Below, in pieces: positions 8,225-18,570 of a stretch of DNA of 19,269 nt; within the stretch, counting starts at the first letter, position 1, and each line of letters starts with the position of its first letter. Source of the stretch: Xanthoparmelia taractica. Taxonomy: Eukaryota; Ascomycota; Lecanoromycetes; Lecanorales; Parmeliaceae. A program made the position numbers and the translations under genes. The notes below the pieces were generated by a model. That model was not told the DNA's origin and ran no database searches. It saw only the letters and a list, made by a program, of their open reading frames with translations. The stretch lies in NCBI GenBank assembly GCA_033085395.1, contig JANQBS010000479.1:1-19269 (forward strand). Direction: 5' to 3'.

Positions 8225-10315
8225 TCACTGCGCCGCCACTTGGCACCAATGTCGATGATAAACCTTTGAAACTCCAGGGTCAGCAAGTCTTCTTCGGGTC
8301 AAGAGTTTGATTATTAAGACAGTGATATGTGAGTTGGCGAAGGAATGAACCCTCCTATTTGTTGCAGCTTAAAGGTATAAACCAGCTCAGAGAGGACGAG
8401 TCAAAGATGTACATACCCAAGCATTTTTCTGGCACTCCTTGCTGCAGTATTTTGTCCGGCGGCAGCGACGGCACTTGGCGAACTGACGAGTCCATTGCTC
8501 CCATCTTCCGCACTCATAGTAAGCACACTGGCGTATGCCACCACGAGCGTCGTCCTTACGACACAAGTTTCGCATGACCACACCAGCCCAATGCTGCATG
8601 TCTTGGGAATGATGGCGGACGGTGAATTTCTCAACAAGCGGAAAGATGTTGAAGTCATCTGGAAGCAAGTACTCCTCTTCGTCAGCATTATCGCTTTCCT
8701 GACAATCGCTCGTATGGTTGTCATCCAAAGCATTGAGATTGTTGCCAATCTTCAACTTAGGAACGAGGTGAGATTGTTGAAAGTACGTTCTGAGATTACA
8801 GTATTTTGATACGTAGGCAAGAAGCTGCAGCGACATCAACACGTCTTCATCCCGTGGGGTGGCAGCCAAAATGCCTGGAGGAACAGTTCGGTCGAGAAGA
8901 TAACGTGCATGAGTGTTTTGTGTGAGAACTTGATTGACTACGTTCACAGCGCCCATTGGCTGTGGAGCTTGTGCAAAGGCGATATTATTGTTGGTCGGAG
9001 TTACGTTGGCGTTTATGATACTCCCATCATTAGCAGACGGATGGGTGATGTTAAAAGTTTGTGTTTCTTGACCTTCCGAGACAGCATTCGGCGCTGTAAG
9101 GCCTAATGTTGTGGCGACAGCTTGAAGCATTGGATCTTCGTCCTCGGCTTCCTGAATATCCACAGCTGCTTGAATGTCTATCATGGGATCATCAAGGTTC
9201 TCGTTGGTCCCAGACGCTTCAGAGACCGCTTCGTCCCCATTGGCATCGTCAGAGTCACCAGAATTGGACTGCTGTTGGCGTACAGATGGTCTTCGTCTAT
9301 CCCTGGTACCACGTATTGAGGGACGAATTGGTGGTGCATTTGGTGTAGTTGGAGATTCTGGCTGTGAAGTGATGCCTGTCTGGAGAGCAGGTAGAGCAGG
9401 TAGCATGGATGGTAGTCGGTCAACGTCGCGCACCGGACGAAGTCCGAATCCCTCAGCGGGTTCTATTGGGGGAACAGCTGTGGCTATTGACTGCATTGAA
9501 TTATGTCTGCTACCGCTAGTCATCCCTCCATGCACATGGTGTCTACCATCTTGGCTCCTATGATGATAATGATGGTGGTGATGGTGGTGATGATGGTGGT
9601 GATGACGCGTAAAGGTAGTCCGCTCTGGGGTTGTAGTCGTCGCGAATTGAGGCAGTGTTGGGGTCAGATCCATGGCCGTGACTTCTGGAGCCTGGTACTG
9701 TTGCTGTTGCTGCTCGAAAACAGGTGGAGACAGCGGCTGGGGTATCTCTATTGCTGGTGGAGGCTCATGACGACGAAGGGGTCTGTTATCAGGCAATACA
9801 TTGACCCGTTCCGGGAAGCTTTGCCGTTCGAAAGTACCTGTAGGGGAAGCTATAGCATTCTGGCACTTCCGCGGCTGTGGAATGTGTAAGGGTGTCCGCC
9901 TTTTCGCTTCGTTTTCAGCCCTTTCCCGACACTTGTCAATGACCTTGATATAATTGTCAAGTATCGTTGCAATCACGGGCACCATGTCAGCTTCGACAAC
10001 CCTCGTTCGGACACTCTCTGAACCACGGACTCCGATGTTGACTACGCATTGGAAAGCCAAGTTCCATTTCCACATCTCCATCATTTCCTGGCTCCTGCCC
10101 TGCTTCAGAATGCACACTAGCCTTTCCACACCGCCATCAATGGTGAGGATGTCTCTTATCCGTGCAGAAGACGTCGTGAGGTATGCAAGATGGTTGAGCG
10201 AGTTGATTAATGGCAGGGTTGAGGTGCAATCGAGAGCTCGACGATCGTATAGGGCAGTGGTAATGCCTACCGACGCTTTGTTGACATTTGGGATACTGAA
10301 GTTGACTTCCCTCAT
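8225..10315 (-). CDS. samB: MYND zinc-finger protein, SamB/Mub1 family
   Basis: Exons are 10315-8417 and 8263-8225, giving 645 residues. The N-terminus MREVNFSIPNVNKASVGITT, followed by an armadillo-like helical part, is the conserved start of the fungal SamB family. The ATG at 10315 was chosen for this; the open frame extends upstream only to a GTG. The middle is disordered, with Gln, Ser/Pro and His runs and an acidic stretch. The MYND finger occupies about 596 to the end (CAYYECGRWEQW, KCRRCRRTKYCSKECQKNAW, then VYHRHWC). The last His and Cys ligands come from the 13-codon second exon, after a 153-nt intron with a CTGAC branch. In Aspergillus nidulans SamB affects conidiophore development; yeast Mub1 works with the Ubr2 ubiquitin ligase on Rpn4. 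It lies tail-on to the remnant gene at its left. Confidence 0.93.
9559..9606 (-). repeat. Histidine-codon run inside samB
   Basis: CAC/CAT codons in near-perfect succession encode about a dozen His, broken once by Tyr, in the disordered middle of the SamB protein. At DNA level it is an imperfect GGT/GAT trinucleotide repeat on the + strand, likely to vary in length between isolates. Confidence 0.9.
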
Positions 10316-12890
10316 CCTGAGAGACAAAAGAAGATGGGTGGTCACACGGACTGAGCTCTTCGTTGTGTTGGTGAGGCGCTTGGTGGAAGGGATAGCGGAT
10401 GGATATGATGGGAATGAGGGGGTCGGGAGGACTGCGGGTCGAAAACGTACACGAGTTGGCGAACGGTTGCAGATTATCTATGTTGTTGGTCGTGCTATGC
10501 TGAAGTATAGACTCCGTCAAAGGCAGAGGTTTACACGTAATTTGCTGGTGCCATGTCGACCAAAGAAATCTTGATCAATAAGCAGAAGAAGAAGAGGCAA
10601 TTCCGCTTGGTAAGAGTGCACGCGCTGCTCCGTTGATTCGCAAGCAAAGCAAAGTCAGGCAATGCAGAGCAAGGTGTTCGTAGAATCGGGGCGAAAGAGG
10701 AATCAATGACTGTCAGGGCCAAATGATGTTGATGGAGAAGGGGGATGAATCTAATGATGGAGAATGGTAGTCGAGACTTTGCGGCAGGAGATTTGCTTTA
10801 GCGCGCTCTCAGAGGGATCCGCTTTCGAGTCGTTCTCGATCGACAAGACGGTCCAACCTATTTCTTGTCTCGTGTGCCTCCCATCATCATCGCTGAGATT
10901 TTACTTTTTCATTCACTGCACCAGACCTCTGAAGTCTATTGATTCTCGTGAGTCAATCATATTTTAGCTTGGTTGTCTCCTCTCATTGGGGGTTCTGTAT
11001 GTGCGAGTGCTAAATCGGCAGATATTTGGCACTTCCCCTGTCTTATTCCTTGCCTAAGGAACAAATGTGTCAGTCGGCACGTACAACAAACAGTTTCTCT
11101 ACAGCCTAGTCTCGCAGTGCCAGGGGCAAGCGTCTTATGGCATATGCTTTGCGGATTATGGTCAACCACTGCCCGCACTGTACAACCGAGTATACCGACA
11201 GCTGCTGAAGCACGCCATATCCCCTGATGACAGGGTCGAGGCCACCAGAACCGTCGGAATATGCCATCGTTTTATGAGAGCCGGTTCTGCTCCGCTGCAT
11301 TCCCAAAAAAAGCAAAAAGGGAGGAAACAAATGGGAGAACAAGTCTGAACACTTCCATCCTGCCTTGTTATTTCAAACTCGATCTCAGTCCCTCTATTCC
11401 ACTATGTCAATCTACGCTTAGACCTTGATGTTTGCTGTTGGGTGCCAGATGCAGATCCGGTACGTACTCAGCTCGTTGTTTTGCGGTCTGGAAATGTCAA
11501 TGTAATGGCGGTAAAAGTCCAACCCTGTTGCAAAGATTCGTACCTCATGATAGAACACGCTAGACTTGAGCAAGATATTGCACAGGCTACTCTGGGCGAC
11601 CCTCCGAACGTGCCACACTCTGATGAGGCAATCCATCACCGCCGAACTGCAGGATGTTTCGAAACGATTATTCACTCTGCATAAGCTCGCTCTTCCGGCA
11701 ATACTTTATAACTCAGACTTTCTCCAACCCGGTGACCGCAAGGGGTCCACTTTCTTAGGAGTCGTTATGCGAAGACAATTGAGCGAAGTTGTCCCAGTTG
11801 AATATGATCGGTGTTGAGGTTTGGTAGGTGGGGGGGGCACGCTTAGATTAAGCTCTCCTGAAGACCATAACAGAGGCACCTACGATGGAGGTCAGTAGGG
11901 TCAAAAAAGTAATCGTTGGGCCGTCAGAGGTTATGGTAGCTGTCTTCAAAACAAGAAAAGAGATAAGGGAGGCCGTGGACCAAAGAATAGGTGAGAAGTG
12001 AAATCCCGTGTAGCTGGAACTGGAAGACGGCAAATTTCTGTAGATCTCATCATCGAGGTCGGGGAATGGTCCCTGGCCTATTAATTTTCATTGGTTTCCC
12101 TTGCCAGCTTATTTTAGGTGTCAATTGTCATGCAGGAGAAGCGGCTAAGGCAACTTGGTGGGATGATGATCGAGGAGTCAAGAACACTGAACCAGGCTTT
12201 CTACTTTTCTACCGAGTCGCCTCATACGAAGTAGTTCTAGTGAATGAATTTCCCTAAGGTTACAAGGTACTTCTACGCCGGAGTCCCGGATTATGCTTAC
12301 CAATGATGGACAACCTTTTTCTTTTTTTTGCAATCATACGGATCGATGGACTCGTATATCATGACCATCATTCATAACAGTATCAACAATGATAATGATA
12401 AGAATAATAACAATAAATGATAAAATTAGAGCCAATGTTCGGGAAAAAAGGTGGAAGAAAAGGCTGACGCCTGGTTTCCTGACTTCCTCATCTTTTTAGA
12501 GCCTCGGCTAGGTGCGCTAGTCTGGCACCCAATTGGAACTCCCGCCCTGCTCCCTTCCTTCTGGAAACCCGACGCAAGTCGCAAAACCCACTTCTTGACT
12601 ACTTCTACCTCTAACTCCAACACACCACACCTGTTCACGCAAACCAGCATTCAGCGACAGCAGACACCATCAGACCTGCCTGCCACTCCAGAGACAAAGC
12701 CCTACTCCAAGACCTCTTCCAACTTCAGCCTTCTGTACCTAACTTGTGGTCGCAATCCGTTGGGGCCCTGAACCTGGTGGTGGCCTTTTCAGACCCCCTA
12801 CTCTTCCCTCGACTTCCATCCCACCAATCACGGTCATTGTGCCCTTATACCGCAAAAACGTCTCCCTCGTTAGGATAGTCGCTTACAACA
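10316..12890. other. 2.6 kb spacer between samB and the G-beta gene
   Basis: samB and the G-beta gene point away from each other, so both promoters lie here. Base composition is normal, not RIP-like. Near the G-beta start (about 12,530-12,730) the + strand is rich in C and T, as often seen upstream of strongly expressed fungal genes. A low-complexity A/T/G run lies at 12,375-12,424. On the - strand 11848-12084 is an open stretch ending in two hydrophobic segments (LWSTASLISFLVL and ITFLTLLTSIVGASVMVF). It has no ATG and could be the last exon of a small membrane protein, but I cannot assemble upstream exons. I recognise no other gene. Confidence 0.5.
12375..12424. repeat. AT-rich low-complexity run
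   Basis: Imperfect repeats of AATGATAATGATAA and AATAATAAC. It resembles the trinucleotide run at 15958-15998 but is not a copy of it. It lies about 470 bp upstream of the G-beta start codon. Confidence 0.7.
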
Positions 12891-14195
12891 ATGTCCGAAA
12901 TGTCTGGGGAGCAGATGCAGGCAAAAATCGCTGCTGCACGACGCGATGCGGAAGGTCTAAAGGACAAAATAAAGCGGAAGAAGGACGAACTCGCTGATAC
13001 ATCATGTGAGTCAAACCCCCCCGTGTGCATCGAGCGCATCCCTTTTCATACGTCAACTGCATTTCGCGGCTCCTTTCTTTCGCATGAAGGGCGTTCACTG
13101 ACTACTACCCGACCAGTGCGAGGCATAGCACAAAGTAATACCGATGCCTTGCCGCGGATTGGCATGAAGGCTCGCAAGGTTCTCAAAGGCCATTTGGCTA
13201 AAATTTACGCCATGCACTGGTCTACGGATCGTAGACATCTGGTCTCAGCTTCACAGGATGGCAAACTTATCATTTGGGATGCTTATACAACAAACAAAGT
13301 TCATGCTATACCCCTTCGATCCTCGTGGGTCATGACATGTGCATATGCTCCCAGCGGAAACTATGTTGCCTGCGGCGGATTGGATAATATCTGCTCAGTC
13401 TACAATCTCTCTTCACGAGAGGGACCTACTCGTGTTGCCCGCGAGCTCTCAGGCCACTCTGGCTACCTTTCCTGCTGCCGATTTATCAATGATCGTCGAA
13501 TCCTTACTTCTTCTGGCGACATGACATGTATGCTCTGGGACGTCGAGACCGGCTCAAAGGTCACAGAATTCGCCGATCATCTAGGAGATGTCATGAGCAT
13601 CAGCATAAACCCCACAAACCAACATGTCTTCATATCTGGAGCGTGCGATGCCTTTGCCAAGCTCTGGGACATCCGCACAGGCAAAGCCGTACAAACATTC
13701 GCCGGCCACGAATCAGATATCAACGCAGTGCAATTCTTCCCTGACGGTCAGGCCTTTGGTACTGGTTCCGACGATGCTACCTGCCGTCTATTCGATATTC
13801 GGGCAGACCGAGAAGTCAATACATACGCAAGCGACCAGATCCTCTGTGGTATTACGTCTGTTGCCTTCTCGGTCTCTGGACGTCTACTATTCGCGGGTTA
13901 TGACGATTTTGAGTGCAAGGTTAGTCTAGTCCTTATTACTAACCAAACTTCGCTCAAGGAGCCTTCCATTCTGATGCCTGGTGCTAGGTCTGGGATGTAC
14001 TTCGAGGTGACCGTGTCGGCAACCTAAACGGCCATGAAAACCGAGTGAGCTGTCTGGGTGTGAGCAATGACGGAATGAGCCTGTGTACTGGATCTTGGGA
14101 CTCCACAGTAAGTTTACCCGTGAAGAGAAAATGATTCAATCTGATAGTGTGCTAACCATGATCGTATTCAACAGCTCAAGGTTTGGGCATGGTAA
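12891..14195 (+). CDS. Heterotrimeric G-protein beta subunit
   Basis: Pairs with G-gamma at the plasma membrane and passes receptor signals on; in filamentous fungi this class (SfaD in Aspergillus, GNB-1 in Neurospora) affects growth, sporulation and mating. Exons: 12891-13005, 13117-13919, 13988-14107, 14175-14195, giving 352 residues, the usual length. The N-terminal helix (MSGEQMQAKIAAARRDAEGL), which coils with G-gamma, is followed by seven WD40 blades (GHLAKIYAMHWSTDRR, SASQDGKLIIWDA, TSSGDMTCMLWDVE, SGACDAFAKLWDIRTGK, GTGSDDATCRLFDIRAD and others), and the last blade closes with LKVWAW. Introns of 111, 68 and 67 nt have GTGAGT, GTTAGT and GTAAGT donors. Without removal of intron 1 the N-terminus carries an aberrant insert and the conserved DTSLRGIAQ join is lost. 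Sequence is strongly conserved with no sign of damage. Confidence 0.97.
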
Positions 14196-15895
14196 ATATC
14201 ATGTCCGTCTTGTCGATGGTGGTAGATGCTAAACTTTGCGCTCCGAGACCAAAGCTCATCAACTCACTATCTACCATATTCTGATAAGACATAGGCATCG
14301 AGCTCGATGTCTAAATCGGTGAGAACTTGTAATTACGATCATCCTCTGATACCATGCGACAGGATAGGTGGACGGTGCTATGGAGATATTGAGCTTCTTG
14401 GAACAAAATGAAGTCGTTACGTAACGTCGGGGGATTTAACTTGACGAAGCATGCATGTGTACTGCTTGGCGTTGATGCAATCTACCTCAGCGAAGCGCTG
14501 GATACCGTTCGATCGATTCTTCTGCCACGTTAGGCACACTACTTTTTAAACGTATTCTCTCTCCCTCGACCAAACGCATCTTTTCGAAAACACTAGGCGT
14601 CAAGGCACTGCGGCACCCAGTCCTAATCTTCCTCAGCGCCAAACCATCTTCGCACGGCAACGAGTACGGGACAGAGGCCTCGATTTTCCTTTCTGTCGTT
14701 CAACCTCAAGCTCGTGCCGTCAATCACGCTTACGAGGACCTGACCGGAATCTCGATTCACTCGCAGCGAGCTATGTCGGTCCAAGCTGGCCAAGCATCCG
14801 GACAGTGATGAAAGATTTCGTGCTTTACAAAGGAGCAGCAACGGCGGATGGCGCAGCCTCGAGAATATATTCTATCTTTCTCCATAATTTGTTCTCCTTT
14901 GAGGCGCACACTGGCCAGTGAAGTTTTAGCGCTTGGCAGGGACAAATGAGAGGTGCTACAGTATTCAAGGGTCGAGTGATTTCCAGAGTGTCGAACTTCT
15001 TGTACTATCTTTTCATTTGTCAACGCGTTCGGACCTCCTAAAACTAGTGCTCATATTACCCCGTCGACGAAGGAGCAGTCGGCCTCTGCTTGTAGCGAAC
15101 CTTACAAAATCCCAAAAGTATTTCAAAAGCCTTTCTTCAATTTCCGCGAGGCGGTTTACCAAGTTTCCTTGACTCTACGGTCCTGCTGGCTGGGAGTTTA
15201 CGCAGCTACCTTATGTATACACAGAACCCGTTGATGCACTTATCTAACCCAGTTTAGTCGTGCATACAGGCTCATTGGACCTCGAGGCGATGGCGGGAAG
15301 CTCTTTCAACTATCCGAACATCGTCAAAGGTAAAGGGGGGAAAGAAAGAGCTGCCAAGCCTCTCCAGCGCCGAGGTAGGTATAGCCGCTTTGGCAGATGC
15401 AAGCAGAAGAGATCTAGAGTAGAAAGAGATGGAAGCCAGCCAGGGGGCAAAGAGTCAAGCGCATAAGACTTGTGGTGCGAGTGTGATGCTTCAAGTATAG
15501 GTAAAGCCAACATCTTTCACCCACCGAAGGTCTGGTGACAATAGCAGACTCTCGGTTGATTCCATAGCTTGCCAAAGGACTTGTCGCAGGTTGCCTAATG
15601 TCAATTGCCGACAGCAGCTCCATGGTGGCTCAAGACTTCTCCCCCCTATGATGAGGCGTCAGCAGACAAAGTTAGTTATCAGTATTAATATCACTGGGGG
15701 ATGACTTGATGTTGTGACAGCTAACGATGCTTGACATTGAATGGATATATGTACGATATTTAATATTGTTATATGGTATCTCGGAATTAAAGTACAAGTA
15801 GGTAATAGGATTATTGTTGTAAGACTGAGAGGAAAGGTTTGCGTGGTTGGGTTTGTTGGGTAACGGTCTGAAACGTGAGTGTAGAATTGGAGCCT

Positions 15896-15921
15896 GAGGA
15901 GGAGGAGGAGGAGGAGGAGGG
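15896..15921. repeat. (GGA)n microsatellite
   Basis: About eight uninterrupted GGA units, just before the drop into the AT-rich block. Confidence 0.95.
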
Positions 15922-15957
15922 TTGTCCGGAACTCGTGGTGATTAGTTCTAGTACAAC

Positions 15958-15998
15958 AACAATAATAATTATGATAATGATAATGATAATGATGATAG
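15958..15998. repeat. AAT/GAT trinucleotide run
   Basis: Imperfect AATAAT followed by GATAAT units, directly at the transition to the AT-rich block. Confidence 0.85.
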
Positions 15999-16186
15999 TA
16001 ACAAGTAATCAAGTAATTATAGAAATAATTACGATAAAAATAGTAGAATTATTAGTATAATCGCGCCACGCACTAATCTCGTATCTCGCTTAGTACTAGT
16101 TAATTATAAGTTAAAGTTAATTATATATTAAAAAATAAAAAATTAATTACTTTATTATTAAATTCTTTTATATTTACATTATTATA

Positions 16187-17260
16187 AATTAATTATATAT
16201 AGCTATTAAAATACGTATTAAGAAGATAATTAACGCTATAAACACGTGTAAGAACGCGAAACACTTAGTAATTATAAAAGAATTTCACGTTTTATATAAT
16301 TAACTTCGAAATCGTCTTATTAAGACTTTATCTAAGTTAGAGATACGAGATCTTTATCTTAGACTTCTTATATCTAATTAGAATCTAATCTTAAATCTAT
16401 TCTATTAGAAATTTAACGATATAAATACTTTAGCTCGTCTAAATAGCATTAAGAAGAAAGTAAATTAACTTCTTCGTTAGATATATAATCTTATAAATTC
16501 TTTTTCTCTTATTAAATCTAAATAGATTAAATAATAACTTAATTATTAATTAAATCTCTTTAAAGTTAAGCGAAAGTCTTTAATAATAGAAAGAAAGAAT
16601 ATATATAATATAAATTTAATTAAGAAATACTTTAAGAGAATTAAAAACGTAATTAAAGAGTATAATATATATTCTCACGATATATGAAATTTTAATAAGA
16701 CTAAATATCGTATTAAGATAACACGTAATAATTAAGCTATTGTAGTAAATTTAACGCGTAATATCTATTCTAAATATCTTAATAATAGAGAGCTACTCTT
16801 CGTAATTAAATATATAAATAATAAAGATAACGAGATTTCTCTATTTCTTATAATCACGGGAACTATTATTCTAATATTATTATTTCTTAATAATTTAAAT
16901 TCTTATATAACTATAATTACTTTAGAGATAGATTTTAATAATAATTAGATTCTTCTATAATGAATTAAGTATTTTAAGCGATATTCTCCTCGTGAATAGA
17001 TTAATAGTCGAAGATTACTACTAATAAATAACTATAATTCTCACGATATATACGAATTCTTAAAGTACTACGAGAAGTATAATATTATTTCACTCACGTT
17101 TCTATTACACATTATATATCTATTGCAATTACTTAATATATATATTTTTTAATCTCTAAAATATTATTATTCTAAAGTTATTAATTAAGCGATTTCTATT
17201 AAAGATAAGTACTTTTCTAAGATAAAATTTCTCGCTATATTATTTTAATTTCGACGTTAA
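16187..17260 (+). pseudogene. RIP-inactivated pogo/Fot1-class DDE transposase
   Basis: One frame (codons starting at 16202, 16205 and so on) keeps family motifs despite many stops. Near 16205 a Lys-rich stretch (RIKKIINA) and EFHVLYN-stop-LRNRL match the N-terminal helix-turn-helix part of pogo-type transposases. At 16688-16702 NFNKT stands for NFDET; at 17015-17044 LLLINNYNSH stands for LLLIDGHxSH; at 17120-17140 YLLQLLNI stands for the H/YLLQPLDV motif. Every departure fits G-to-A or C-to-T changes, and each of the three catalytic Asp codons is now AAT. Many stops fall where the family has Trp (TGG to TGA or TAA) or Gln (CAA to TAA). The frame is otherwise colinear without indels. The element's own ends were not found; I see no proof that it mobilised the nearby MITE. 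The C-terminal end beyond about 17260 is uncertain. Confidence 0.85.
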
Positions 17261-17493
17261 GTGTGAGAACGCTTTTTAATTATATTATAGAATTAAGAAT
17301 ATTAAGTCATAGGTTCGAGTGCCACGCTTTATAGAAGACGCACCCTATTTAAATTTATATGGAGTTTATACGACCTAACATTAAGTATTTAAAGTATTTA
17401 TTATTAAATTAATATAAAGATAAATAAGTCTTATTCTATATAATCTAGAGATGGTTCTTTAAAAAGTACGTAATTCGCTTCTATTATTAAAAT

Positions 17494-17507
17494 TACGGGT
17501 CGGAAAG
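17494..17507 (+). repeat. Solo terminal repeat of the MITE family
   Basis: TA followed by CGGGTCGGAAAG, identical to the left end of the complete MITE that begins 31 bp further on and in the same orientation. The sequence after it, GATCTGGGAT, recurs directly after the right end of the MITE at 17801. It may be the start of an older related element into which the complete copy jumped. Confidence 0.7.
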
Positions 17508-17526
17508 ATCTGGGATGATCTGTGTA

Positions 17527-17798
17527 CGGGTCGGAAAGGTGTGGTATATGTTGAACATAGTCGTTTTTAACTTTTTTTCAACTTTTTTTAAAAAGTTATA
17601 TCTTTTTAATCTATTTATAGAATTTTATAATTATATAAGCGTTCGCTTAAGCTTTTTACGTATTTTTAGAATATATAAAAATATTACGTAATATATTTAT
17701 TAAAAACCCAATGGGAGTATGGGATATCCTATATCTTTCGATATAATATTCGAAAAACTGGTCCCATATCATCAAATATACCACACCTTTCCGACCCG
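17527..17798. mobile_element. MITE, complete copy, 272 bp, 23-bp TIRs, TA duplication
   Basis: Left end CGGGTCGGAAAGGTGTGGTA plus TAT (17527-17549) is the exact reverse complement of 17776-17798. A TA flanks each side (17525-17526 and 17799-17800). The interior is AT-rich and has no open frame. Its right half is the 143-nt segment shared with window positions 1-143. Size, perfect inverted repeats and the TA target place it with MITEs of the Tc1/mariner superfamily, to which pogo/Fot1 belongs. Confidence 0.9.
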
Positions 17799-18249
17799 TA
17801 GATCTGGGATATAAGGTGTCGATACCATATCATGATATGATATAGTATTGAGATTATATTATTTGATTTTTATGAGATAGTCTAGGAGACGTGCTGGTAT
17901 CATGAAATGATCTAGGAAATTTCTAATATATATACGGATATTTCATGTTATATGTAGAGGTATGAGAAATATACTATATATAGAAGAAGTTACTCTATAT
18001 AGAATCATGCGAACGTATTCTAATTATTATTCTAGTTATCACTTTACTTTATTATCGTTATCATTATTATTTTACTTTATTATTACGTTATTAAGCTAAG
18101 CTCGCCATCGTATTTGATATCGTGTTACAAAAGATCTTCGTAATTATCTAGGGCTTGGCGAGTTATTTTTATTATTATTAATATATTTAATTTATTTAAT
18201 TATTAGAAGAAATACTAGCACGCTAATTATAATAGTAATTTATTATTTA

Positions 18250-18570
18250 CTCTATCGTCTACGATAGTAAATTTTTCTCTTCTCTCTTCGCATTATAAAA
18301 AGAATTTATAATCGTTCTCTATAATTATATATTCTTAGTTATTAAAGTTATACGCTTTGTATAAATAATATAAAGATTAATATCTTCGAATATGTAATAA
18401 AGAAAAGCTTTCGTCGACTTATAAATAATCTTAATAATCGATTTAGAAAAACGTATCTTCTTTATATATATTATCGCGATCTCTTTTATTACTCGCGAAA
18501 AGAAGAGCTTAGAAATTATTAAATCGAATTCTCTCTAATAGTAATAAATCTTATATAAAATAATAATTAT
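18250..18570 (-). pseudogene. RIP-mutated histone H3-family ghost
   Basis: One minus-strand frame aligns without gaps to the histone fold of H3. Landmarks: YQ with Q as TAG, then REFDLIISKLFFSR (18534-18493; H3 has KSTELLIRKLPFQR); VIKEIA (VREIA) at 18492-18475; RF eight codons later; then AFLYYIFEDINL (18408-18373; H3 has AYLVSLFEDTNL); then YTKRIT (HAKRVT) and KNI-stop-L (KDIQL). Spacing between landmarks matches H3 exactly. Most differences are explained by C-to-T or G-to-A; some (SKL, TLITKNI) suggest a diverged H3 variant and not a copy of the core gene. The N-terminal tail is not readable with confidence. After QLxR the frame continues about 25 codons beyond normal H3 length before TAA at 18247. 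No function is expected from this copy. Confidence 0.75.

Larger units (their letters stand above)
14196..16000. other. 1.8 kb region with no recognised gene, right edge of the island
   Basis: Base composition is ordinary up to about 15,680 and then drifts towards AT. Short open frames occur on both strands (for example 14757-15023 on - and 14933-15172 on +) but none shows a known motif or a convincing splice structure. A 12-bp perfect palindrome, CGTTACGTAACG, lies at 14415-14426; its TTACGTAA core is a known type of bZIP site. Microsatellites sit near the right end. Confidence 0.5.

Noticed and set aside
10137..10520. 127-codon minus frame overlapping the samB start, possible upstream ORF
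   Set aside because: It begins with TTG, not ATG, and runs out of frame through conserved samB codons.
11848..12084. Minus-strand open stretch with two hydrophobic segments
   Set aside because: No ATG start, no upstream exon that joins convincingly and no recognised family; mentioned only within the spacer.
12451..12771. Open frame in the G-beta leader, possible upstream ORF
   Set aside because: It starts with GTG and looks like a C/T-rich leader read by chance.
14757..15172. Short open frames on both strands right of the G-beta gene
   Set aside because: No motifs, no splice structure and no convincing codon pattern.
17260..17328. tRNA-like segment with GGTTCGAGTGCC and a possible acceptor stem
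   Set aside because: No proper T-stem forms, and the segment sits at the end of the colinear transposase ghost.
18101..18162. Inverted repeat CTCGCCA / TGGCGAG
   Set aside because: Only seven base pairs with a 48-nt gap and no target duplication; expected by chance at this scale.
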